Source: Pseudomonadota bacterium (GTDB lineage: Bacteria > Pseudomonadota > Gammaproteobacteria > Burkholderiales > SG8-39). Taken from it: a stretch of 39,014 bases of DNA. Location of the stretch: assembly GCA_025352885.1 (NCBI GenBank), contig JANXRZ010000220.1, positions 1-39,014 on the forward strand, in the 5' to 3' direction. Shown piece after piece: positions 1 to 6,895 of this stretch (position 1 is its first letter; every line of letters starts with the position of its first letter). The position numbers were made by a program, and so were the translations under genes. The notes beneath the pieces are model-generated. The model searched no databases and had not been told where the DNA came from. It saw nothing but the letters and a program-made list of their open reading frames with translations.

Positions 1-144
1 AAGGCATCCGTGCTGTTCGACGAATGGAGCCGCTGGTTCTCGCGGCTCTGGCAGGGCAAGGCGCTCGGCGTCACGATTGGCGCCTTGAGCACGCTCCTGT
101 CGGCGCTGCTCTTGCTGTTGGCGCGGTCGCTGCCGCCGGACTAA
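1..144 (+). CDS. C-terminal end of a membrane protein (partial)
   Basis: The window opens inside a reading frame that runs to a TAA at 142-144. The 47 visible residues contain an amphipathic Trp/Arg-rich stretch (WSRWFSRLWQGKALG) followed by one strongly hydrophobic helix (IGALSTLLSALLLLLA) and a short polar tail (RSLPPD). This fits an inner-membrane protein with its last membrane segment at the C terminus. The family cannot be recognised from so little sequence. Its stop lies only 16 bases before the predicted -35 box of the downstream vapB promoter. Confidence 0.6.
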   Translation, partial: KASVLFDEWSRWFSRLWQGKALGVTIGALSTLLSALLLLLARSLPPD

Positions 145-159
145 GGGAGGGGTAAGTGA

Positions 160-196
160 TTGCCAGTTGATGCGTGATGCAATATCATCAGATGAT
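160..196 (+). promoter_or_regulatory. vapB promoter with overlapping palindromic operator
   Basis: TTGCCA (160-165), a 17-base spacer and TATCAT (183-188) form a near-consensus sigma70 promoter. Counting seven bases from the end of the -10 box puts +1 at 195, the A of the preferred vapB ATG. The perfect palindrome ATCATC-A-GATGAT (184-196) covers the -10 box and the start point, as expected for an autorepressing antitoxin. GATGCGT also occurs as a direct repeat at 169-175 and 194-200. Confidence 0.55.
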
Positions 197-434
197 GCGT
201 ACTACCCTCGATATCGAAGATGACGTGCTCCACGCCGCCAAGAGCCTGGCCAGACGGGAGAAAAAGACGGCTGGACAAGTCATCTCAGAGCTCGCACGCA
301 AGGGATTGACCGGTGCTTCCTCTTCCAGCGCGGAGGAGCCAAAGGCGCATTACGGGTTCAAGCCCTTTCCCCGCGAAGGACGGATTGTCAGCAATGAGTT
401 AATAGATAAATTGCGCGAAGACGGCGAGTACTAA
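195..434 (+). CDS. vapB: VapB-type ribbon-helix-helix antitoxin
   Basis: 79 residues beginning MRTTLDIEDDVLHAAKSLA. The N-terminal strand and two helices match the ribbon-helix-helix antitoxins that partner PIN-domain toxins. This part should dimerise and bind the operator, while the C-terminal tail (KAHYGFKPFPREG...) should wrap the toxin. Starts at 174, 177 and 192 are possible in the same frame. I chose 195 because family members begin with the MRTT(L/V)xI strand and the predicted transcription start falls exactly there. No Shine-Dalgarno sequence precedes any of these starts. The vapC gene follows after 6 bases, so the two are one operon. Confidence 0.8.
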   Translation: MRTTLDIEDDVLHAAKSLARREKKTAGQVISELARKGLTGASSSSAEEPKAHYGFKPFPREGRIVSNELIDKLREDGEY

Positions 435-440
435 GCCGCG

Positions 441-872
441 ATGAGGGCGCTTCTCGACGTAAACGTGCTCATTGCGCTGCTTGACCAAGCGCACCCACAT
501 CACAAATCAGCGTCAGCTTGGCTTGAATCCGAAATCCGGCATGGTTGGGCATCCTGTCCGATCACGCAGAACGGCTGTGTGCGAATAATGTCGCAGGCGG
601 CATATCCTGGCTCGCGGCCGGCCGTTCAAATCATCGAGCGATTGCGGTCTGCATCTGGACACTCGGCACATGAATTCTGGCCGGACGACGTTGTTCTTTT
701 GGATCCCAAGGTGATCGACGCATCCCGAGTGCACGGCGCCCGGCAGGTGACCGACACCTATCTGCTTGCGCTCGCGGTCAAGCACGGCGGGAGACTCGCC
801 ACTTTCGATGCGGGTATCGTGTTTTCCGCTGTGCGAGGCGCGGAGCGCCGCCACCTCGTGACGTTGCCCTAG
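441..872 (+). CDS. vapC: VapC-type PIN-domain ribonuclease toxin
   Basis: 143 residues. The PIN fold is visible from the N-terminal LLDVNVLIALLD motif (Asp6), the VTDTYLLALAV helix (Asp105) and LATFD near the end (Asp123). These acidic residues normally bind Mg2+ or Mn2+ for RNA cleavage. The second acidic position, usually Glu (as in TENG), is Gln43 here (ITQNGCVRI). Related VapC proteins with TQNG exist as far as I recall, so activity is likely but not certain. The gene starts 6 bases after vapB and has no strong ribosome-binding site of its own, which suggests translational coupling. Confidence 0.85.
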   Translation: MRALLDVNVLIALLDQAHPHHKSASAWLESEIRHGWASCPITQNGCVRIMSQAAYPGSRPAVQIIERLRSASGHSAHEFWPDDVVLLDPKVIDASRVHGARQVTDTYLLALAVKHGGRLATFDAGIVFSAVRGAERRHLVTLP

Positions 873-885
873 ACCATCGCCGGCA

Positions 886-1953
886 TCAACCGCCCAGATT
901 CGCAGGCGTCGCCTTCAACTCCCCCCGCTCCACCTTCGTCACGATCTCCGTGAGCTTCTCGTGGCTCGGCGCCGCCACGCCGACTTCGACGCCTTTCCTC
1001 GCGATGAAGCCGTTCATCGCATCGATCTCGGTGCGCCGGCCTTTGAGCATGTCCTGCGCCATCGAGGGCCGTTGGATGCTCGCGCGCGGATTAGCGCCTT
1101 TCTCCTGGATGAGGACCGCCTCGACTTCCTTCATCGCCGCCGCATTGCCTTCAGCGGCCAACGCCAATCTCTCCGCATCGAGCCCCTTGATCTTCTCCAG
1201 CTGAAAGCCGAGCGCCTGACCGACGCGGATGCCTTCGCCCGCAAGCTTGATCTGGAAGCGGCGGATGACTTCGTTCCTCGAGCAGTCGCCCGTCGTCAAC
1301 CCGGTCGCCGCGGTCACGCCGTTGCCCATGCCGTTCTGAACCAGCTTCGTCCAGCGCTCGCCCCACAGATTCGCAGTCGCCTTGGCGCTGTCGATCTGCT
1401 TGAACCACCCGACCAGTTCTTCCACTCGCTCGGTCACGCGGCCATGCGGCTCGCCGACGCGAAACACCGTGTGCTTGTCGCCGCCCTTGGCCATCGTCCG
1501 CCGGATCTTGCCCGGCTCGTACAAATCCACCGAGATCAGCGACGCGACGACGCCCACCGTTCGCCCCCAGCCCACGATGCCCGCGATCGTCTCTTCATTG
1601 AGGCAGTTTTGTAGCGAAACGACGAAACCCTGCTGCGACAGGTACGGCTTGATCAGTGCCGTGGCCCACGCGGTGTCATAGGACTTCATGGATACGAACG
1701 CGATGTCCACCGGCGTCTTGGCAAGCGACTGCACTTCGGTGAGGTGCAGCGTCTTCGCCTTGGTGACGGTAAAGCGCTCCTCCGGGGTGAGCCCGTCGAG
1801 CTCGAGGCCCTTCTTACGAATCGTCTCGACGTGCTCGGGCCATGGGTCGATCAGCGTGACGTCGTGCCCAAGGTGCGCGAACGTGCCGCCGACATACCCG
1901 CCGAGCGCGCCGGCGCCCACGAACGCAATGCGTTTCCCCACACTGTTTCCCAT
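886..1953 (-). CDS. Ketopantoate reductase (ApbA/PanE) family oxidoreductase
   Basis: 355 residues. The N-terminal Rossmann motif GAGALGGYVGG near residue 13 binds NADPH. The following LIDPWPEHVETIRKKGLEL and FVSMKSYDT segments are typical of the ApbA/PanE family. The C-terminal helical domain contains LWGERWTKLVQNGMGN, matching the family pattern with the catalytic Lys and Asn. True PanE is usually about 300 residues and lies near panB or panC. This protein is longer and has no pantothenate neighbours, so its 2-oxoacid substrate is unknown. A GGAGG-like ribosome-binding site precedes the ATG. It is divergent from the dienelactone hydrolase gene. Confidence 0.85.
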   Translation of the reverse strand: MGNSVGKRIAFVGAGALGGYVGGTFAHLGHDVTLIDPWPEHVETIRKKGLELDGLTPEERFTVTKAKTLHLTEVQSLAKTPVDIAFVSMKSYDTAWATALIKPYLSQQGFVVSLQNCLNEETIAGIVGWGRTVGVVASLISVDLYEPGKIRRTMAKGGDKHTVFRVGEPHGRVTERVEELVGWFKQIDSAKATANLWGERWTKLVQNGMGNGVTAATGLTTGDCSRNEVIRRFQIKLAGEGIRVGQALGFQLEKIKGLDAERLALAAEGNAAAMKEVEAVLIQEKGANPRASIQRPSMAQDMLKGRRTEIDAMNGFIARKGVEVGVAAPSHEKLTEIVTKVERGELKATPANLGG

Positions 1954-2074
1954 GCTTTATTCCTCCGCAAACCAGGCCTGCATCATAGGCGAATCGGGCA
2001 GTGGCAAGCCGAATTTGAATGCGGCTATAGTGGCGCCTCCAACCCCGGTCACGCTCTTTCTTACAGGACGCCAC

Positions 2075-3007
2075 ATGAACGCACCCACGCCCCGCGACCA
2101 CCTCGCCCCCGACGACGCTGCGCCCAAGGGCATCACCCAACTCGAGATCGACCAGCGCGTGTTCGACCTCTATGACGAGTACTGCCATGGCGGCATCGAC
2201 CGCCGCGAATTCTTGAAGCGCGCGGCGGCCCTTGGCATCGCAGGCGGCCTCGTGATGGCGCAGGCGCTGCTGCCGCGCTACGCAGAGGCGCAGACGATCT
2301 CGTTCACCGACGACCGCATCAAGGGCACGTACGTTACCTATCCGTCGCCTGGCGGCACGTCCGGGACGATGCGCGGCTACCTCGTGAAGCCCGTCGGCCA
2401 GGGGCCTTTTCCGGCCGTCGTGGTGATCCACGAGAACCGCGGGCTGAACCCGTACATCGAGGACGTCGCGCGGCGCTGCGCGGTGGAGGGGTTTCTCGCG
2501 TTCGCACCCGATGGGCTCTTCCCGGTCGGCGGGTATCCGGGCAATGACGACGATGGCCGCACGCTGCAGGCAGGGCTCGACCAGGCCAAGGTGCGCACCG
2601 ACATGCTGAACAGCGCGCGCTTTCTCAAGACCCATGCGCTGTCGAACCGCAAGCTCGGTGCCACCGGGTTTTGCTATGGCGGGGGGGTAGTGAATTTCCT
2701 CGCGGCGACGATGGGGCCGGACCTGCAGGCAGGCGTGCCGTACTACGGCGCCGCCGCGGACACCGCTTCGGTCCCCAAGATCAAGTCACCGCTCCTGATC
2801 CAGTACGCGGAGAACGACGAGCGCATCAATGCGATGTGGCCCGCGTACGGCGCGGCGTTGAAGGCAGCCAATGTCCCGCACGAGGCGTTCTTTTACCCGG
2901 GCACGCAGCACGGCTTCCACAACAACTCCACGCCGCGCTACAGCGAGGCGGCGGCCAAGCTCTCGTGGGAACGCTCGATGGCGTTCTTCCACAAGCACCT
3001 GGCGTGA
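2075..3007 (+). CDS. Exported dienelactone hydrolase family protein
   Basis: 310 residues. The start at 2075 has AGGA about 8 bases upstream and gives a twin-arginine leader (DRREFLKRAAALG, residues about 46-58) followed by AQA cleavage, so the protein is probably exported through Tat. The mature part is an alpha/beta hydrolase of the carboxymethylenebutenolidase family. The nucleophile is the Cys of GFCYGGG, the acid is in YAENDERI and the histidine is in QHGFHN. These enzymes open dienelactones or related esters. The long N-terminal extension before the RR motif is common in this subfamily. A TATAGT -10 candidate lies at 2026-2031. The substrate is unknown. Confidence 0.88.
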   Translation: MNAPTPRDHLAPDDAAPKGITQLEIDQRVFDLYDEYCHGGIDRREFLKRAAALGIAGGLVMAQALLPRYAEAQTISFTDDRIKGTYVTYPSPGGTSGTMRGYLVKPVGQGPFPAVVVIHENRGLNPYIEDVARRCAVEGFLAFAPDGLFPVGGYPGNDDDGRTLQAGLDQAKVRTDMLNSARFLKTHALSNRKLGATGFCYGGGVVNFLAATMGPDLQAGVPYYGAAADTASVPKIKSPLLIQYAENDERINAMWPAYGAALKAANVPHEAFFYPGTQHGFHNNSTPRYSEAAAKLSWERSMAFFHKHLA

Positions 3008-3039
3008 AAACGACGCCGTGGTGTCGTCCTTGATGCCGT

Positions 3040-3064
3040 CGGCCGGGACTACTTGATCCGGCCG
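3040..3064. terminator. Hairpin between convergent genes
   Basis: A perfect 7-bp inverted repeat, CGGCCGG (3040-3046) and CCGGCCG (3058-3064), with an 11-base loop lies between the hydrolase gene and the convergent small membrane gene. It overlaps the stop codon of the latter. There is no clear T-tract on either side, so a bidirectional terminator is plausible but unproven. Confidence 0.35.
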
Positions 3065-3267
3065 GCGAACATCAGGAAGGCGCCCAGCGCGATCGCTGCG
3101 CCGCTGGCAACCATAGGGATCGAGACCGATTCCTTCTCCTGCACCTTGAGCTCCATCGGCCCGATCTTCAGGGCCGTGGTGTCCTTGGTGTAGCTGAAGC
3201 CGCCATAGACCAGGCCCAGCGTGCCTGCAACGATCAGGAGCAGGCCGATGATCTGCGTGGCTTTCAA
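3049..3267 (-). CDS. Small two-helix membrane protein
   Basis: 72 residues: a first membrane helix (IIGLLLIVAGTLGLVYGGF), a charged loop containing KIGPMELKVQEKESV, and a second helix (MVASGAAIALGAFLMFAGR). It resembles small uncharacterised membrane proteins of the DUF3185 kind, but I cannot assign it firmly. The start is a TTG that overlaps the TGA of the upstream lmo0937-type gene by four bases (TTGA). The two are therefore translationally coupled and transcribed from the same activator-type promoter upstream of 3413. Confidence 0.75.
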   Translation of the reverse strand: MKATQIIGLLLIVAGTLGLVYGGFSYTKDTTALKIGPMELKVQEKESVSIPMVASGAAIALGAFLMFAGRIK

Positions 3268-3413
3268 ACGACTTTACGGCCGCTGATGAGCCTGAGCAGC
3301 ACCATGACGATCGCGATGACGAGCAGGATGTGGATGAAGCCGCCGATGGTGTAGGCCGAAACCATTCCCAGCAGCCAGAGGATGAGGAGGACGACTGCGA
3401 TCGTATAGAGCAT
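3264..3413 (-). CDS. lmo0937-family small membrane protein
   Basis: 49 residues (MLYTIAVVLLILWLLG...HILLVIAIVMVLLRL...). It is almost entirely two hydrophobic helices joined by SAYTIGGF. The pattern is characteristic of the lmo0937 family, short membrane proteins whose function is unknown. A longer frame reaches 3521, but the ATG at 3413 gives the standard family length. The promoter upstream carries the TGTTCG-N4-CGAACA palindrome with a TACAGT -10 element. The gene leads a two-gene operon with the TTG-started membrane protein. Confidence 0.82.
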   Translation of the reverse strand: MLYTIAVVLLILWLLGMVSAYTIGGFIHILLVIAIVMVLLRLISGRKVV

Positions 3414-3477
3414 GTGGAGTGCCTTTTTTAATTGTGGGCGCTCCCCGGATGGGTGGGCGCCTTTGCAAGCGAAATCC

Positions 3478-3520
3478 ACTGTAGCGGGCGTGCAGTGGCG
3501 GGTCTGTTCGATTGCGAACA
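3478..3520 (-). promoter_or_regulatory. Class II-type activator site and -10 box for the lmo0937 operon
   Basis: Perfect palindrome TGTTCG-ATTG-CGAACA at 3505-3520. Reading the minus strand, exactly 21 bases separate it from TACAGT (3483 to 3478), a good -10 box. The predicted start is near 3471, so the palindrome centre is at about -41.5. There is no recognisable -35 box, as expected for an activator-dependent promoter. The same palindrome core and spacing recur at 4074, 16455 and 32850. Confidence 0.6.
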
Positions 3521-3548
3521 TTGACCGGTCTTCGTTACGGTACGCCTA

Positions 3549-3591
3549 AGCCGGTTACCGAACGGACCGCATGCGAGGGTGCGACTACTGT
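3549..3591 (+). promoter_or_regulatory. Possible weak copy of the same activator site for the collagen-like gene
   Basis: AGCCGG-TTAC-CGAACG (3549-3564) keeps only the downstream half-site of the palindrome. However, TACTGT (3586-3591), with the same TANNNT form, follows after exactly 21 bases. The collagen-like lipoprotein gene starts 78 bases further on. This is suggestive by position only. Confidence 0.25.
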
Positions 3592-3669
3592 TCGCTTGAG
3601 GTTTCGCGTCGACGCAATCCGGCGCGCGCGGCCTTCATTTCGTGCAGGCCAACTACAAAGGACTTTCCA

Positions 3670-4020
3670 ATGAAGTATTCAATGATTCTTTCCGCTGCGA
3701 TGATCGCGCTCTCGTTGAGCGCGTGCGAAAAAGCCACCGTCGTGACACCGCCTGCGGCAGTCGTCACCAACGTTCCCGTTCCTGGTCCGGCTGGCGCGAC
3801 GGGGGCCACAGGGAGTTCCGGCGCGACCGGGTCCATGGGCGCCACGGGCGACACCGGCAGCAAGGGCAGCACGGGTAACACGGGGAACACGGGTTACACG
3901 GGCGCCACCGGCGCCACCGGCGCAACGGGCAACACGGGTGACACCGGCGCCACGGGCAATACCGGCAAGCGCGGCCCCACGGGCGACACGATCGTGGTCG
4001 TGCCGGTTCCGCAGAAGTAA
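3670..4020 (+). CDS. Collagen-like lipoprotein
   Basis: 116 residues. The start at 3670 has AAGGA 8 bases upstream. A lipoprotein signal ends in LSAC (Cys19), so the mature protein should be lipid-anchored. After a Pro/Val linker come 23 uninterrupted Gly-X-Y triplets, mostly GAT, GNT and GDT, then a short tail [10 protein letters not shown]. Bacterial collagen-like repeats rich in Thr can form stable triple helices and often act as surface stalks. There is no globular head, so this would be a bare triple-helical fibre. Length of the repeat probably varies between strains. The role is unknown. Confidence 0.85.
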   Translation: MKYSMILSAAMIALSLSACEKATVVTPPAAVVTNVPVPGPAGATGATGSSGATGSMGATGDTGSKGSTGNTGNTGYTGATGATGATGNTGDTGATGNTGKRGPTGDTIVVVPVPQK

Positions 4021-4073
4021 GCAGCAAGGTCCTTGCCGCCGTCCTCCCAGCCGTGCGCTGGCGGGACGGCCTG

Positions 4074-4116
4074 CGTTCGGTGGCGAACCGACTGAGCCCG
4101 GCGCACCGCATACTCT
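4074..4116 (+). promoter_or_regulatory. Class II-type activator site and -10 box for the AI-2E permease
   Basis: CGTTCG-GTGG-CGAACC (4074-4089) has the perfect core GTTCG-N4-CGAAC. It is followed after exactly 21 bases by TACTCT (4111-4116), a TANNNT -10 element, which puts the palindrome centre at about -41.5. The permease gene begins at 4164, leaving a leader of about 40 bases. Confidence 0.5.
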
Positions 4117-4163
4117 CCGGCCAACGGGGAGAGCGGCATGAAAAACAAATCGGGTGGGACCAA

Positions 4164-5345
4164 ATGAGCGTTGTCGGCGTCGCTGCGGTTGGCGCAGATA
4201 ACATTCCCCTGATCGGTGTCACTGTCCCTGCGGACCCCGAAGTCGTCACGCCGATTTACCGTCGCCGCTGGCGGCCCAGCGCTTCCCTGACCGTGCTTAC
4301 GGTCATCGCGATCATTGCCGCGCTGCATTTCGCGCACGGCTTCTTTGTCCCGCTGCTCGTGGGCATCCTCGTCAGCTACGGGCTGCGCCCGGTGGTGGAC
4401 GCCTTGCAGAAACTCTGGATTCCGCGCGCGATCGCCGCGGCGCTGGTCATTGGCCTCGTCATCTGCGGCGCGGCGTGGGTGACGTATTCGCTCGCCGGCG
4501 AGGCGACGGCCCTCATCGAGAAGCTGCCCGAAGCCGCGCGCAAGGTGCGCCTGGCGATGCGGGCTGACCCCGATTCGGCGCCCAGTGCGCTGCAGAACGT
4601 GCAGGAGGCCGCGGCTGAGCTTCAGGGTGCGGCCGCCGACGCGGGCGCCAAGCCCGGCGTGAAGGCGCCTGCGCCTGTCGTAGCCCCCGATTCGTCAGCC
4701 TGGCTGCGCGACTACGCGCTCTCGCAATCGGCCTTGCTGGCCGCCGTGGCCGCGCAGACGCCGATCGTGCTGCTGCTCGCCTATTTTTTGCTCGCCTCCG
4801 GGGATCATTTCCGCCGCAAGCTCGTGCAGCTCGTCGGCCCGTCGCTTTCGGCGAAGAAGGATGCGCTGCGCATACTTGAGGAGATCGACAGCCAGGTGCA
4901 GCGGTACCTCTTCGTAATGCTCGTGTCCAACATGCTGATCGCGGTCGGAGTCTGGCTGTCCTTTGGCGCCTTGGGCGTGGAGCAGGCCGGGATCTGGGGC
5001 GTAAGCGCCGGGATTCTGCACTTTGTGCCGTATGCGGGCACGGTGGTATTCGTCGGGGCGGCCACGATTGCGGCTTTCCTGCAGTTCGGCACCGTCGTCG
5101 AGGCACTGGCGGTGGCGGGTGTGGCGGTACTGGTAGCGGGTCTCATCGGCATGGTGTTCATGACCTGGCTGCAGAGCCGCATTGCGAGCGTGAATGCCGC
5201 TGCGCTCTTCATTGCGCTGCTGTTCTTCGGGTGGCTCTGGGGGCTGGCGGGCCTGCTTTTAGGGGCGCCGCTCCTTGCGATTGCCAAGGTCATCAGCGAC
5301 CGGGTCGATGCGCTCGAGCCGATGGGCGAGTTGCTCTCCGCGTAG
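4164..5345 (+). CDS. AI-2E family (PerM/YdiK-like) membrane permease
   Basis: 393 residues. Hydrophobic segments begin with SLTVLTVIAIIAALHFA and FFVPLLVGILVSYGL, and the C-terminal half holds four or five more helices, ending with ALLFFGWLWGLAGLLLGAPLLAIAKV. That last segment is the characteristic family motif. The middle soluble section (about residues 115-185, Ala/Pro-rich) sits at the usual place between the first and second membrane clusters. Family members have been linked to export of autoinducer-2 or to Na+/H+ exchange, but most are uncharacterised. I chose the ATG at 4164; the frame is open further upstream, but that part is not family-like and contains the promoter. Confidence 0.85.
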   Translation: MSVVGVAAVGADNIPLIGVTVPADPEVVTPIYRRRWRPSASLTVLTVIAIIAALHFAHGFFVPLLVGILVSYGLRPVVDALQKLWIPRAIAAALVIGLVICGAAWVTYSLAGEATALIEKLPEAARKVRLAMRADPDSAPSALQNVQEAAAELQGAAADAGAKPGVKAPAPVVAPDSSAWLRDYALSQSALLAAVAAQTPIVLLLAYFLLASGDHFRRKLVQLVGPSLSAKKDALRILEEIDSQVQRYLFVMLVSNMLIAVGVWLSFGALGVEQAGIWGVSAGILHFVPYAGTVVFVGAATIAAFLQFGTVVEALAVAGVAVLVAGLIGMVFMTWLQSRIASVNAAALFIALLFFGWLWGLAGLLLGAPLLAIAKVISDRVDALEPMGELLSA

Positions 5346-5440
5346 TTAGGGTCGTGTAGGTCCGGTGTTTTGGGCCGGGCTACAATGAGGCGGTCTTCTT
5401 CGCGGAGGCGCCGGGTTTGCCAGATCCGGCGCGTGTGCAC

Positions 5441-6319
5441 ATGAACAAGCCTGTCGAAAAAGGGGCGGTCGCCTACCAGTCGATTTCTGTTTCGCCGCTC
5501 GCCGGTGCTTTGGGGGCGGAGATCGGTGGCGTCAATCTCGTGACGCTCGAGGATGACGCGGTGTGGGCGGAGGTGCTGCGCGCTTTCGTCGAGCATTCCG
5601 TGCTCGTGTTTCGCGACCAGCCCATCGAGCCCGCCGACCTCATGCGGATCGGGTCACGGTTCGGGCCGCCTTCGTATTACCCGTTCGTGACCGGGATGAA
5701 GGACTTCCCGTACATCTTCGAGATCGTCAAGGAGCCCTCCGAGAAAGTGAATTTCGGCGGGGCGTGGCATTCGGACAGTTCGTATTTGGTTGAGCCGCCT
5801 TTGGGGACCGTGCTGTATGCGGTCGAGACCCCTTCGCATGGCGGCGACACATTGTTTACTTCCACGTATTTAGCCTACGACGCGTTATCCGAAGGCATGA
5901 AGAAAATCGTCGGTTCGCTGACCGGCGTGTTCAGTGCCGAGCTGAAATACGGCGGCGGGCGGACCAAGATGCACCAGTCGATCGGCGCGATGAAAATTCA
6001 CGATACCGACAAGGCCGCCGAGGTCGGGGCCGAGCATCCGATCGTTCGCACCCATCCCGATTCCGGCCGCAAGGCTTTGTACTTGTCTCGCAGCCACACC
6101 GTGCACTTCGAGGGCATGACCGAGGAGGAGAGCCGGCCTCTGATGGATTACCTGATTGCTCACCAGGTGCGGCCGGAGTTTACGTGCCGGGTGCGGTGGT
6201 CACCGGGGACGCTGACGGTCTGGGATAACCGGTGCACGCAGCACAATGCGGTGAATGATTATCACGGGCAGAGAAGGAGGATGCGGAGGTTGACGGTGGG
6301 GAGTCAGCGGCCGGTTTAA
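5441..6319 (+). CDS. TauD/TfdA family 2-oxoglutarate-dependent dioxygenase
   Basis: 292 residues. The fold is recognisable from SPLAGALGAEIGGVNL at the N terminus, the iron-binding His-X-Asp in GGAWHSDSS (near residues 110-112), THPDSGRKALYLS, and the distal histidine with TVWDNRCTQHNAV. The downstream Arg-rich RRMRRLTV binds 2-oxoglutarate. These enzymes hydroxylate taurine, alkylsulfonates, 2,4-D or similar compounds. No sulfonate transporter is adjacent, so the substrate is open. The start at 5441 avoids an unlikely upstream extension. A TACAAT -10 candidate lies at 5381-5386. Confidence 0.88.
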   Translation: MNKPVEKGAVAYQSISVSPLAGALGAEIGGVNLVTLEDDAVWAEVLRAFVEHSVLVFRDQPIEPADLMRIGSRFGPPSYYPFVTGMKDFPYIFEIVKEPSEKVNFGGAWHSDSSYLVEPPLGTVLYAVETPSHGGDTLFTSTYLAYDALSEGMKKIVGSLTGVFSAELKYGGGRTKMHQSIGAMKIHDTDKAAEVGAEHPIVRTHPDSGRKALYLSRSHTVHFEGMTEEESRPLMDYLIAHQVRPEFTCRVRWSPGTLTVWDNRCTQHNAVNDYHGQRRRMRRLTVGSQRPV

Positions 6320-6358
6320 CCGAAAGCCGAGAAAATTGCGTGCGCTCAGTTTTGGGAA

Positions 6359-6487
6359 ATGCGAGATATCGAATCCGACAAGGACCAAAAGAAGGACGAC
6401 GCAGCAGCGCTGGAGGCTGAGAAGCAAAAGAAGGACGAAGCGGCGGCCCGCCAAGCGGAGAAGAACCGAGGCGGGGCCAGGCCTTGA
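6359..6487 (+). CDS. Small Lys/Ala/Glu-rich ORF, doubtful
   Basis: 42 codons encoding a highly charged helix (DIESDKDQKKDDAAALEAEK and on), ending in TGA at 6485-6487. The composition looks like a real coiled-coil peptide rather than random sequence. It is in the same frame as the dioxygenase gene, separated only by that gene's TAA and 39 further open bases. It could be an independent small gene, or the remnant of a longer charged tail. GGGA lies too close to the ATG to be a convincing ribosome-binding site. Confidence 0.25.
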   Translation: MRDIESDKDQKKDDAAALEAEKQKKDEAAARQAEKNRGGARP

Positions 6488-6523
6488 TTTCGTGGACATA
6501 GGTGGCGGGCATGGGAGGGGCGC

Positions 6524-6588
6524 AATCTCCGCAATCTCGCAGATTGTTCTACGCAATTTATGCGGAGATTAAAAGCCCATTCTCCGCA
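6524..6588. repeat. Nested inverted-repeat element upstream of hicA
   Basis: AATCTCCGCA (6524-6533) pairs perfectly with TGCGGAGATT (6561-6570). Within the loop, CAATCT (6532-6537) pairs with AGATTG (6541-6546). TGCGGAGA (6561-6568) can instead pair perfectly with TCTCCGCA (6581-6588). The element can therefore fold in two mutually exclusive ways. It is A+T-richer than its surroundings and lies between the dioxygenase region and hicAB. It looks like a mobile intergenic element or an attachment-type site; function is unknown. Confidence 0.6.
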
Positions 6589-6612
6589 CGGCCTTCCCGG
6601 CATGCTGGTATC

Positions 6613-6647
6613 TGATATCACTATTTGATATTATTGTTCGGTGAACA
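6613..6647 (+). promoter_or_regulatory. hicA promoter and operator-like repeats
   Basis: TATTAT (6629-6634) is a strong -10 box whose predicted +1 is 6641, the G of the hicA GTG. TGATATCA (6613-6620) is a perfect palindrome, and TGATAT recurs at 6626-6631, overlapping the -10 box. TGTTC-GGT-GAACA (6635-6647) is a further palindrome centred on the start codon. No good -35 box or Shine-Dalgarno sequence is visible. The arrangement fits autorepression by HicAB and a leaderless mRNA. Confidence 0.45.
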
Positions 6648-6895
6648 CCAAGCACCGGCGCACGCTGGAGGCGATCTTCGTGCGGCCGACGAAGGCCACG
6701 ATCAAGTTCGCCGATGTCGAGTCGCTCGTAAAGACTCTGGGCGGAACGGTTACCGAACGGGAGGGCTCACGCGTGAGGATCGACCTTCACGGCGAGCAGT
6801 GGCGGTGTCATCGCCCGCATCCAGGAAAAGAAGCGAAGCGCTACCAGATCGAGGAGTTCAGAGAGTTGCTCGAACGCATAGGGGTAAAACCGTGA
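6641..6895 (+). CDS. hicA: HicA-type mRNA interferase toxin
   Basis: 84 residues starting at GTG (MNTKHRRTLEAIFVRP). The double-stranded-RNA-binding-like fold of HicA is indicated by FADVESLVKTLGGTV, the GSRVRIDL strand, the conserved histidine segment CHRPHPGKEAKRY and the final helix EEFRELLERIGVKP. HicA toxins cleave mRNA and are held inactive by HicB. The stop codon overlaps the GTG of hicB (GTGA), so the pair is translationally coupled with toxin first, the usual hicAB order. The start codon itself is the predicted transcription start. Confidence 0.88.
   Translation: MNTKHRRTLEAIFVRPTKATIKFADVESLVKTLGGTVTEREGSRVRIDLHGEQWRCHRPHPGKEAKRYQIEEFRELLERIGVKP

Noticed and set aside
3505-3520. 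Palindrome as a LexA (SOS) box
   Set aside because: The Gram-positive-type LexA box has CGAAC first and GTTCG second; here the half-sites are reversed, and no SOS genes are adjacent.
3790-4005. Repeated GGCNACNGG units as a CRISPR or DNA satellite
   Set aside because: The period is 9 or fewer bases and in frame, explained by Gly-X-Y codons of the collagen-like protein.
6635-6647. TGTTC-GGT-GAACA as another regulon site
   Set aside because: The spacing is 3 rather than 4 bases after different half-sites, and it sits on the hicA start; more likely part of HicAB autoregulation or chance.
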